NCBI GenBank assembly: GCA_025360815.1 | Contig: JANYBL010000109.1 | Coordinates: forward strand, 62,001-126,000 | DNA from: Burkholderiales bacterium | GTDB lineage: Bacteria; Pseudomonadota; Gammaproteobacteria; Burkholderiales; Usitatibacteraceae | Length of the DNA stretch: 64,000 bases | Direction: 5' to 3' | In this document: in pieces, positions 53,936 to 61,594 of the stretch | Numbering within the stretch: the first letter of the stretch is position 1 | Layout: every line of letters starts with the position of its first letter | Notes under the pieces: model-generated | What the model was told of the DNA's origin: nothing | Database searches by the model: none | The model's input: only the letters and a program-made list of their open reading frames with translations | Translations under genes and position numbers: made by a program

Positions 53936-54919
53936 ATGGAATACCGTCGTTTAGGAAAATCAGGCCTCAAAGTATCAGCACTTTCTCTCGGTTCGTGGGT
54001 GACGTATGGCAATCAGGTCGATCAAAATTCTGCCATCGAATTAATGAGTGCTGCGCGTGACCACGGCATCAATTTTTTTGATAACGCCGAAGTATATGCG
54101 TCAGGAAAATCGGAATTGCTGATGGGCGCCGCGCTCAAAAAACTCGGCTGGGATCGGTTAACCTACGTGGTGTCGACCAAATTTTTCTGGGGTTTGCCGA
54201 CCAAATTTGGTGACGGTATTAACGAGCGCAACACGCTTAACCGGAAATATCTCATGCAGGCGATTGACCTTTCTTTAAAGCGCCTTGACCTTGATTTTGT
54301 TGATCTTGTGTACTGCCATCGCCCCGATGTCAATACACCGTTGGAAGAAACAGTCTATGCCATGCACGATATGGTGAGCAGCGGCAAGGCGCTGTACTGG
54401 GGCACGTCGGAGTGGAGTGCGGCTGAAATCGCGGCGGCGTGGCATATCGCTGACAAACATCATTTGCATAAGCCGGTGGTGGAACAGCCCGAATACAATC
54501 TTTTCCACCGTCATCGCGTTGAAACCGAATATGCGCGGCTATACGGCGATATCGGCTTGGGTCTGACTACATGGAGCCCGCTTGCCTCTGGTTTGCTTAC
54601 CGGTAAATACGCGAATGGTATTCCGGCCGACAGTCGGGGGGCCCTTAAGAATTTAACGTGGATGCAGGAACAATTGCTAGATGGTGATAAAAATGCAAAG
54701 GTCGCCAAGCTGGCAGTCGTTGCGCAAGAACTCGGCTGTACCACGGCGCAATTGGCAATTGCTTGGTGCTTGAAAAACCCGAACGTAAGCACGGTCATCA
54801 CAGGCGCTTCACGTGTTTCGCAATTTGCTGAAAATATTAAAGCGCTGGAAATTTCAGGCAAGCTCGAGCAAACCGTGATGGCGCGGATGAGTGACATTAT
54901 CGGCAATGCGGCCAATTAG
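53936..54919 (+). CDS. Aldo/keto reductase of the Kv-beta (AKR6) type
   Basis: 327 residues, close in length and motifs to the core of animal voltage-gated K+ channel beta subunits: [12 protein letters not shown], then [26 protein letters not shown], and [13 protein letters not shown]. The catalytic tetrad is Asp49, Tyr54, Lys82 and His128; the animal channel subunits carry Asn at the last position, so this protein should be a more active enzyme. NADPH binding is expected. It sits in a tight operon: 2 nt after the small-protein gene, and its stop is 1 nt before the PycTM-like gene. Confidence 0.93.
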   Translation: MEYRRLGKSGLKVSALSLGSWVTYGNQVDQNSAIELMSAARDHGINFFDNAEVYASGKSELLMGAALKKLGWDRLTYVVSTKFFWGLPTKFGDGINERNTLNRKYLMQAIDLSLKRLDLDFVDLVYCHRPDVNTPLEETVYAMHDMVSSGKALYWGTSEWSAAEIAAAWHIADKHHLHKPVVEQPEYNLFHRHRVETEYARLYGDIGLGLTTWSPLASGLLTGKYANGIPADSRGALKNLTWMQEQLLDGDKNAKVAKLAVVAQELGCTTAQLAIAWCLKNPNVSTVITGASRVSQFAENIKALEISGKLEQTVMARMSDIIGNAAN

Positions 54920-54920
54920 G

Positions 54921-55595
54921 ATGGCTGATCGTGAAACAGTCAGCGCGGAAAACGTCTTGAGCGCCCAGTATGCGGACGTGCTCAAGCGCAGCCCGTCCCG
55001 CTATGACGCGGCCTCGCTGACGATCCGGCTCGACCAAGCTTGGCGTATTTTGAATTTGAACCAAGATCTGATTCGCTCTGCCGATCAAAAAGTCTATTTG
55101 TTGATCGTCATGTCGACGTTATTGGTAACGTATGTTTCGGCGAACTTGGACAAAATCATGCATCTGGGTGTGCGTGAAAAAATTTGTCTGATTTTGTTTT
55201 TAATTGCCGGTGCTGGATTTTTTTACTTTGCTTTGACGACGGTATTGGCACGTGCCCGCAATATCAAAAAGGAGGCGCTTAAAAATACCGCGCACAGCCA
55301 GTGCGCTCCGAGCGTTCAGCATCGTCAACCAAGCAACGCGCAAAACCAAGCGCAAGCTGCCCATATCCTCAGCCTAATTTTCTTTGGCGACATTGTGCGG
55401 CGAAGCGGCCCAGCCGACTATGCGAGTGCTTTTCATCAAGCCGATCTGCATGAGGTTTTGGATGATGTCTGTCACCAAATTCACCAAGTCGCCGAAATTG
55501 CCACCACTAAATACGCTGCTTATCGCCGGGCGTGGCTTGCTCTGGTTATTGAAGTCAGCATGTTTTTGGTGCTTGAATTTTCGATTATTCTTTGA
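54921..55595 (+). CDS. PycTM-like (DUF5706) membrane protein
   Basis: The frame opens at 54891, but ATG 54921, 1 nt after the reductase stop, is the natural start (224 residues). It has an N-terminal soluble helix ending L-I-R-S-A-D-Q-K-V-Y, membrane helices near 58-76 and 88-108, a hydrophilic Gln/Asn-rich loop (about 118-148), then S-L-I-F-F-G-D-I-V, H-Q-I-H-Q-V-A-E-I-A-T-T-K-Y, and a last helix at 204-224. This is the pattern of DUF5706, the transmembrane effector of Pycsar antiphage systems, which damages the membrane on binding cCMP or cUMP. No class III cyclase gene is next to it, so it is an orphan here or has a different input. Confidence 0.75.
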   Translation: MADRETVSAENVLSAQYADVLKRSPSRYDAASLTIRLDQAWRILNLNQDLIRSADQKVYLLIVMSTLLVTYVSANLDKIMHLGVREKICLILFLIAGAGFFYFALTTVLARARNIKKEALKNTAHSQCAPSVQHRQPSNAQNQAQAAHILSLIFFGDIVRRSGPADYASAFHQADLHEVLDDVCHQIHQVAEIATTKYAAYRRAWLALVIEVSMFLVLEFSIIL

Positions 55596-55623
55596 TCTTT
55601 TCTGGCCGCCAACAGGATTGACG

Positions 55624-55833
55624 ATGGAAATGAGAAAGGTAAACGGAGGCACCATCCGCGCCATCGGCTACGACGATAAACGGCGCGTGCTGGTGGTGGA
55701 GTTATCGGTGGGGACGTTTGAATACGCGAGCGTTTCATCCGAAATTTGGCGCCGATTTTCAACGTCCGCTGCGATGAAAAGTTTCTATAGCGACAATATA
55801 GAGGATGTATTTAGCAAGCGGCGGATTAAATAA
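55624..55833 (+). CDS. KTSC-domain protein
   Basis: 69 residues starting at ATG 55624 (ATG 55630 also possible). The sequence R-A-I-G-Y-D-D-K-R-R-V-L-V-V-E-L then F-E-Y-A-S-V-S-S-E-I-W is the KTSC fold found alone in small bacterial proteins and at the C-terminus of some lysyl-tRNA synthetases. Role unknown. It is 28 nt after the PycTM-like gene and ends the operon before the terminator at 55956. Confidence 0.85.
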   Translation: MEMRKVNGGTIRAIGYDDKRRVLVVELSVGTFEYASVSSEIWRRFSTSAAMKSFYSDNIEDVFSKRRIK

Positions 55834-55955
55834 CTTGTACCGAAGGCTAAGCAGGTAGGCATTCTTCGGCGAGGACGGGGTCTGCATACCCGCCGGTTGC
55901 GAGGGTTTTAAAAATGGCGGTCTCATTGGTCGTTAAGCCAGCCGAATCTAAATTG

Positions 55956-55987
55956 AAAAAAGCGTCGTCATCGCGACGCCGTTTTTT
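55956..55987. terminator. Bidirectional Rho-independent terminator
   Basis: GCGTCG (55962-55967) pairs with CGACGC (55974-55979) around a 6-nt loop, with six A before and, 2 nt after the stem, six T. It lies between the convergent KTSC operon and aceB and should serve both. Confidence 0.82.
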
Positions 55988-56010
55988 GAGTAGGCACGCT
56001 AAGGCAAAGG

Positions 56011-57627
56011 TCACGCCATGGCGCGATAAGCTGGCGACGTCAAAAATTCTTCGTAGTGGTCGTCTATCACGAGCTTTTCAAACATCGCAGCGCCTTCCAC
56101 ATATTTGCCTGCCGCGTACGTCGCTTCGCCCGCAATCCCGGGTGTCTTGGTCAGTTCATCAGCGATCAATGCTTTCACCATTTCCTTGCTTATTTTGCGA
56201 CCATCATCCAACACACCTTTGGGGGAGCGGATCCATTGCCAGATCTGGCTGCGCGAAATTTCGGCTGTCGCAGCATCTTCCATCAGATTGAAAATCGGCA
56301 CGCATCCATTGCCGCCAAGCCATGAGCCGATGTATTGAATGCCGACTTGAATGTTGTTGCGCACACCAGCCTCGGTGATCGGCGCTTCCGGGCGGAAATC
56401 GAGTAAATCTTTGGCGGTGTAGTGCACGTCGTCGCGCTGCTTGTGAATTTGGTTCGGCGTTGGCATGTGCTCATCAAATACTGCCTTGGCAACCGCCACT
56501 AAGCCAGGATGCGCGACCCACGTCCCGTCGCAACCGTCAGTGACCTCACGGAGTTTGTCGAGACGCACTTTTTCAAATGCGGCATTGTTTGCGACGGGAT
56601 CATTTTTGATTGGGATTTGCGCGGCCATACCACCCATCGCGAACGCTTGGCGTTTGTGACAAGTTTTCACCAGCGTAAGCGCATAAGCGCGCAGGAAGGG
56701 GGCGAGCATATTGACTTGTGCGCGGTCAGCCAAACAAAAATCCTTGTTCAAGCGGAACTTTTTGATTGCAGAAAAAATATAATCCCAACGGCCAATATTT
56801 AAACCCGCACTGTGCACACGCAGCTCATACAGAATTTCATCCATCTCAAATGCGGCGGTGATGGTTTCAATCAGAACGGTTCCTTTGATGGAGCCTTGCG
56901 GCACACCGAGTTCGTTCTGTGCCATGACAAAAATATTATTCCACAATCGCGCCTCAAGGTGCGACTCCATCTTCGGCAAATAAAAATAAACGCCACTGCC
57001 GCGTGCGAGCAGTGGTTTGACGTTGTGAAAAAAATACAGCGCAAAATCAAAGATACCACCTGATACGGGCTTGCCATCCAATGTCACGTGCTTCTCGTCC
57101 AGATGCCAGCCGCGAGGGCGTGGGAAGAGCACGGCGGGCTTATCGTTCAACTTGTAGGATTTGCCGTTTTGCTCCAGCGTGATCGTGCGCAAGTTCGCAT
57201 CGCGTAAATTGATCTGGCCGTCAATCATGTTTTGCCAAGTCGGGCAATTGGCATCTTCAAAATCGGCCATGAAGGTGTTTGCGCCGCAGTTCAGCGCATT
57301 GATCACCATTTTGCGGTCAGTTGGGCCAGTAATTTCCACGCGCCGGTCTTGTATATCAGCCGGAACGGGTGATACTACCCATGCACCGTCACGAATGTGT
57401 TTAGTTTCCGCCAGAAAATCGGGCAGCACACCGCTATCGAATTCCGATTGGCGCGCTTCACGAGCGGCAAGCAATGATTGCCGGGTGAACTCAAACCGGC
57501 GAGCAAGCTTGACAAAAAACGACAGCGCGTCGGGCGTTAAAATCTCCGTGAATTGCGCCGTGAGATGGCCGGTAATGGCAAGGCCTGTCAGTGCAGAGAC
57601 TGCCGATAGATTGGGCATGTTTTCCAT
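56011..57627 (-). CDS. aceB: Malate synthase A
   Basis: 538 residues, the normal length. The signature H-S-A-G-L-N-I-G-R-W-D-Y-I-F is present near 265-280, with S-P-V-P-A-D-I-Q-D-R-R-V-E-I-T-G-P and M-A-D-F-E-D-A-N upstream, which together form the acetyl-CoA/glyoxylate site. It condenses glyoxylate with acetyl-CoA to malate, completing glyoxylate use from GlcDEF or from isocitrate lyase (not in the window). ATG 57618 is an alternative start. A LysR gene is divergent from it, a common arrangement for control of aceB. Confidence 0.95.
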   Translation of the reverse strand: MENMPNLSAVSALTGLAITGHLTAQFTEILTPDALSFFVKLARRFEFTRQSLLAAREARQSEFDSGVLPDFLAETKHIRDGAWVVSPVPADIQDRRVEITGPTDRKMVINALNCGANTFMADFEDANCPTWQNMIDGQINLRDANLRTITLEQNGKSYKLNDKPAVLFPRPRGWHLDEKHVTLDGKPVSGGIFDFALYFFHNVKPLLARGSGVYFYLPKMESHLEARLWNNIFVMAQNELGVPQGSIKGTVLIETITAAFEMDEILYELRVHSAGLNIGRWDYIFSAIKKFRLNKDFCLADRAQVNMLAPFLRAYALTLVKTCHKRQAFAMGGMAAQIPIKNDPVANNAAFEKVRLDKLREVTDGCDGTWVAHPGLVAVAKAVFDEHMPTPNQIHKQRDDVHYTAKDLLDFRPEAPITEAGVRNNIQVGIQYIGSWLGGNGCVPIFNLMEDAATAEISRSQIWQWIRSPKGVLDDGRKISKEMVKALIADELTKTPGIAGEATYAAGKYVEGAAMFEKLVIDDHYEEFLTSPAYRAMA

Positions 57628-58031
57628 AAAGAATTTCTTTCCAAAAACTGACTAATTGGTAACATTATTAAAAATAGTAAACTGCAGTGTATTCCCTTAC
57701 TCTTTGTAAGATAATAATTAAAAAAGCGAAAAGGTTTAATACTTTTGCCATGTTTAAGGAAGCGTCGATTGAACTGGACGAAGTTAAACACGAAGCGAGC
57801 TCACACGCACTTTTTAAAGCGCGTTTAATGATTTCTGGGTCGGCTCGGTTTGATATGCGATTTGCAAACCTAGAGAAATTTTTGTGTAGTTGCTGGCACC
57901 GCAAAAACGGATGGCGTTGAAATCGGCTTAATGCTTAATTAGAGCATCCTAGAGTAAACATAAATGGTCTTGTCATAGCAAGTTGGCAAAGCAAGCTAGT
58001 GAGTTTTGACGAAAAGTGCGGAGGAGAAATC
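57628..58031. other. Intergenic region between aceB and the divergent LysR gene
   Basis: 404 bp without a supported gene; a 77-codon frame on the plus strand (57687-57920) has no ribosome site or family resemblance. The aceB-proximal part is A/T-rich and holds a LysR-type dyad (57696-57710). A second dyad, ATGCT...AGCAT, lies at 57931-57947. GGAGGAG just before ATG 58032 sets the LysR start. Confidence 0.6.
57696..57710. promoter_or_regulatory. Candidate LysR-type binding site before aceB
   Basis: CTTAC-N5-GTAAG contains T-N11-A with inverted arms, the classical LysR motif, and is about 70 bp upstream of the aceB start, in the region expected for activation by the divergent regulator. Prediction only. 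Confidence 0.4.
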
Positions 58032-59084
58032 ATGGATAGATTCAAAGCGTTACAAACGTTTCTGGATGTTGCTAAGTCCGAAAGCCTTTCCGTCGTGGCG
58101 CGAGGCGAAGGGGTAACGCCCGCGATGGTGGGGCGACGAATTGATCAGTTGGAAGAGCAGCTTGGCGTAAAACTGTTTAAACGTTCCACGCGGAAAATTA
58201 CGCTGACACCAGAAGGGACGGTGTTTTTTGAGGATGTTCGAAATATCCTGAATGAATTGCGCGCGGCCGAAGAATCGCTTTCAGTCGGCGCCAAGAACGC
58301 GACTGGGCGGCTGATCGTATCGGCACCGACATCGTTTGGCAGAAAACATATCGCGCCGTATTTGCCCGCGTTTGTGGAGGCGCACCCGAATTTGACCGTA
58401 ACGCTGAATCTCTCGGAACGCATTGTTGATCTCAAGAACGAGCGGGTGGATTTGGCCGTGCGGATTGCGGACTTAAAAAACGCGGATCTGATCGCCAGTA
58501 AATTGGCGCGGAATCACCGCGTAGTGGTTGGCTCGCCCGACTATTTTAAGCAACATGGCAAACCATCCAGCTTGGACGATCTGGCGAAGCATAATTGCCT
58601 GATGACGGCCACCGAGAGCGGTTTGGCCGACAGCTGGACGTTTCTTTCCCCCAATCATCCGGGGCAGGCAGCAAAGGGTGCTAGGCCCCTCGCTCCTGCA
58701 ACCGTGACTCTAAAAATTACCGGCAAGATGCACTGCAATGACGGCGAAGTGTTGACCCGGTGGGCACTGGCTGGGCATGGCTTGGCGTGGCGCAGCGCAT
58801 GGGAAGTTGCGGAAGAAATTGAGCGTGGCCGCTTGGTGGAAGTGTTGCCCACTTTTGCCGCGCCGGGCAATGATATTTTTGCCGTTTATCCGGATCGGAA
58901 ATTTTTACCAGCCAAGGTGCGGTTGTTTATTGATTTCCTGAAAAGCACGTTCGGTGATCCGCCGTATTGGGAGCAAACCGGCGACCTAAAAGGCATCGTG
59001 TCAGCAACCAACAGAGCACAATCACTTAAGTCGGAAGCAAATCGCCGGGCAGCAAACGCCAAGCACAGCAACACTACAGCTTAA
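58032..59084 (+). CDS. LysR-family regulator, divergent from aceB
   Basis: The frame opens at 57999, but ATG 58032 has a perfect GGAGGAG site (350 residues). The N-terminal winged helix (M-D-R-F-K-A-L-Q-T-F-L-D-V-A and G-V-T-P-A-M-V-G-R-R-I-D-Q-L-E) is followed by the LysR effector domain (about 90-295) and a 45-residue polar tail. Divergence from aceB makes that gene its likely target, with an organic acid as effector; this is inference from position. Confidence 0.92.
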   Translation: MDRFKALQTFLDVAKSESLSVVARGEGVTPAMVGRRIDQLEEQLGVKLFKRSTRKITLTPEGTVFFEDVRNILNELRAAEESLSVGAKNATGRLIVSAPTSFGRKHIAPYLPAFVEAHPNLTVTLNLSERIVDLKNERVDLAVRIADLKNADLIASKLARNHRVVVGSPDYFKQHGKPSSLDDLAKHNCLMTATESGLADSWTFLSPNHPGQAAKGARPLAPATVTLKITGKMHCNDGEVLTRWALAGHGLAWRSAWEVAEEIERGRLVEVLPTFAAPGNDIFAVYPDRKFLPAKVRLFIDFLKSTFGDPPYWEQTGDLKGIVSATNRAQSLKSEANRRAANAKHSNTTA

Positions 59085-59085
59085 T

Positions 59086-59117
59086 CGGCAGCCAAGATTT
59101 TAGCTTATGGCTTGCCG
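59086..59117 (+). other. Stem-loop after the LysR gene
   Basis: CGGCA-GCCA (59086-59094) pairs with TGGC-T-TGCCG (59108-59117), nine pairs with one bulge, directly after the stop codon. There is no T run, so it may be a weak terminator or only a stem-loop between convergent genes. Confidence 0.4.
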
Positions 59118-59160
59118 CCTATCGGTATCGCTGAAACATCAATCAATGGACAACGTTTTT

Positions 59161-61197
59161 TTAGCGATTTTCTAGTTTGCCGCGTACTTCCGGTTCACGT
59201 TTTTCAGATTTTTCGGGGCGGTCGATTTTCTCAATTTTTTCATGTTGCAGTTTTACGGGTTTTTCCATTTGCTCAGGCCGTTCGCGACGCTCAACACGCG
59301 GCGCTTGCGATGGCGTCGCGAAATTGCGACCCTGAATTGCGCCCTCGGCGGCGGGTTGGGAAGCTCGGCCCTCACGTTGCACGTTCTGCTTATTATGATA
59401 GGTCGGTGTTGGGATTGAATGGGTGCTGTCGGCATTGCCCCCGTTCGGTAAGTGCGCGACGACTTCTGATGCAGCGCTTGGCGGTTTGCCATAGGCTGGT
59501 TGTGGTGCGGGCTGCGGCATCGGTGGTGATGTGCGTGCGTTAAATTCTCTTGGCATAGCCGGTATTGGCGGAATGCCGTTGTTATTCTGAGCGCCGCCGG
59601 AGATTGGCTCTGGTAGTGGCTTTCCGGGACGTTGACTATTGCTGGGCAGATTGTTCTGTGCGCTGCCTAGCCCGCCGTTTGTTCCATTCGGTAGCGCATT
59701 TGGGTTCCGCGCATTTGGCAGGTTGGGCGGCGTCGCTTGCGCACCGTTTGCCTGTTTATTTTGTGGAGGTTGTGTTTGCCCTTGCGCGGGTGGAGGTGGT
59801 GCGTTGTTCTGCCCGCTCTGCGTGCGCGAACCCATTTCTTTGGCGAAGGGTGCAGCGGTCGGCGTTGCCGGGGCGACCATCGTTGGATGTTCCGCTCGTT
59901 CTTTTGCCGACACTTTGATCGTGTTGTTTTGCACCGGACGCGCATTCAAAAAGGTTTGTCCATTGACGAACGTCGCGCCGGGGATTTGATTTGCGTACCG
60001 CGCTGGCGGGTTAATGATGGTGATGTTGTTGGTGATGTGATTTATGTTGCGGATGTAGGTGACGTTGTTTGTGTAGCCGGGAATAAAGTGCTCGCGCGGC
60101 GCGAGCGGAAACCAGCCAATCGAAGGGCCCAAATTGCGTCCAGCGCCGCCATACCAGCCCACTAGCGCCGGCGCGTAAATTGGGCGACGTGCGTAGGCAC
60201 CCGGCCACCATGCCCAACGCGTTCCGGCGTAAACCCAGCGTCCGTAATGAAACGGAGCAAAGCCCCAAGCGGCATCATCTACCCAAGTCCAGCCCCAAGG
60301 CCTTACATATGCCCATGACCCATAGCGATATGGTGCCCAACCCGCCACCACCACGCGCGGCGTCCAAATGCGACCGTATTCGCGATCCTCAACCCAATCG
60401 CCATTCGCATCTAGATCCTCATAGCCAGTCATGTATGGTGAAATCGTCTGCTCACGCACATACCGAGTGTGGGTTTCGTCCCAGCGCTGGTCGCGAGAGT
60501 TTGCCCAGTGATCAAGCTCGGATTCATTAGCAGGCTCGAATCGGAAATCCATCGATCCCCCAGAAGCCCTGCCAGCACTGGGGTTTCGGATGATAAGCAT
60601 CTTGCCGGGTTCAATTGTTAGGCGATTATCGACGCCGTTGCCACCTTCATAACGGGCACGGCCGCCGAAAACTGAAATGCGGCTTTCCGCGCCGTCTTGG
60701 GCGGCTTCGATACGAAAGCGTCCACTCCCTTCCATGAGAAAGCGTCCGTCGTTGGTTTCAACACGAAAGCTATCGCGGCTTTGGTTATCAGCACGGGTGC
60801 GGATAATGAGCGCACCACGCTGCAAAAAAGTATCGGTGCGGTCATCACTGATCGTTAAAAAATCGAGGATTGAATTTTCGCCCAGCCGAACCGAAGATCC
60901 GCCAATCCGGACCTCGGCACGCGATTGGTTCTCGGTCCAGACCGAGTTTTCGTTGGTGACGGGGAAATTGACCCGCGCTTTTTGCCAGCCTTCGGTGCGA
61001 TCCGCATAAAACGATACGTCCCCTTCAATATAGCCAACCCGACCTACTCTCGACGGGGGGTCCGCCAGTGCGGCTGTTGACAGCATTGCGGAGGCAGCAA
61101 CGCTAACGGCCAACAACGCAGTGCGCCAAGAAAAGCCGATGCGCGAATATTGAAACGAACGAAGCGTGGGGCATGAGGATTCGGTGGTGGTTTGCAC
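59161..61197 (-). CDS. FecR-like / DUF6600 secreted protein
   Basis: The frame extends upstream to 61413, but GTG 61197 has CAGGAG six nt before it and is followed by a long signal peptide (A-L-L-A-V-S-V-A-A...L-A-D), so I start there (678 residues). A FecR-like beta domain (about 50-200) is followed by the DUF6600 region: G-D-W-V, G-R-I-W-T-P, G-W-A-P-Y-R-Y-G-S-W, W-G-W-T-W-V-D, G-F-A-P-F-H-Y-G-R-W repeats near 270-350. The C-terminal third is Pro/Gln/Asn-rich and disordered, ending in a Lys/Glu-rich tail. It is probably a periplasmic or surface protein; function unknown. Confidence 0.8.
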   Translation of the reverse strand: MQTTTESSCPTLRSFQYSRIGFSWRTALLAVSVAASAMLSTAALADPPSRVGRVGYIEGDVSFYADRTEGWQKARVNFPVTNENSVWTENQSRAEVRIGGSSVRLGENSILDFLTISDDRTDTFLQRGALIIRTRADNQSRDSFRVETNDGRFLMEGSGRFRIEAAQDGAESRISVFGGRARYEGGNGVDNRLTIEPGKMLIIRNPSAGRASGGSMDFRFEPANESELDHWANSRDQRWDETHTRYVREQTISPYMTGYEDLDANGDWVEDREYGRIWTPRVVVAGWAPYRYGSWAYVRPWGWTWVDDAAWGFAPFHYGRWVYAGTRWAWWPGAYARRPIYAPALVGWYGGAGRNLGPSIGWFPLAPREHFIPGYTNNVTYIRNINHITNNITIINPPARYANQIPGATFVNGQTFLNARPVQNNTIKVSAKERAEHPTMVAPATPTAAPFAKEMGSRTQSGQNNAPPPPAQGQTQPPQNKQANGAQATPPNLPNARNPNALPNGTNGGLGSAQNNLPSNSQRPGKPLPEPISGGAQNNNGIPPIPAMPREFNARTSPPMPQPAPQPAYGKPPSAASEVVAHLPNGGNADSTHSIPTPTYHNKQNVQREGRASQPAAEGAIQGRNFATPSQAPRVERRERPEQMEKPVKLQHEKIEKIDRPEKSEKREPEVRGKLENR

Positions 61198-61594
61198 TGG
61201 GTACTCCTGATTTACGGCAAAGCTCGGATGGCTAAAATGACCATCAAAAGTAAGAAAACACGATACGTTGTGTTGGATAAACGTCAATTTTGAAAATGCG
61301 TTGACGAGAACTGCCTGAGAACCCATCCAGAGTTGATCAATTTCCTCAGCAGCAAGCTGAGTCGAATGAGCCATGAGCCGCGTATGGATGAGCAATTGCG
61401 CGAAAAAACCCATTCTGTGAGAATATATTAGTCACGGGGTAAGCGGCTTGCAGAGATAATGCTTTTGTTTGGCTTGACGTTCGTTTTAAAATAAGCAGAA
61501 AAGTGAATGATTTTTCTATGGTGCGTTGCATGCGTGTTATTGCCGAAAATAAAAATTCAAGCGCCTCACTTTTGACCTTATCGAAAGCCGTGCG
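61198..61594. other. Divergent intergenic region
   Basis: 397 bp between the DUF6600 gene and the coiled-coil gene. The DUF6600-side part is open on the minus strand, but its codons show no resemblance to the family and the GTG with ribosome site argues that it is leader. No promoter I can defend, no terminator, no other gene. Confidence 0.55.

Noticed and set aside
53697-55833. A complete Pycsar defence system
   Set aside because: The effector-like gene is present but no nucleotide cyclase lies beside it, so a working Pycsar system cannot be claimed.
55914-56291. Plus-strand frame of 125 codons between the KTSC and aceB genes
   Set aside because: It runs through a terminator hairpin and into the antisense of aceB and has no ribosome site.
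57687-57920. Plus-strand 77-codon frame in the aceB-lysR gap
   Set aside because: No ribosome site, no resemblance to any family, A/T-rich leader-like sequence; treated as noncoding.
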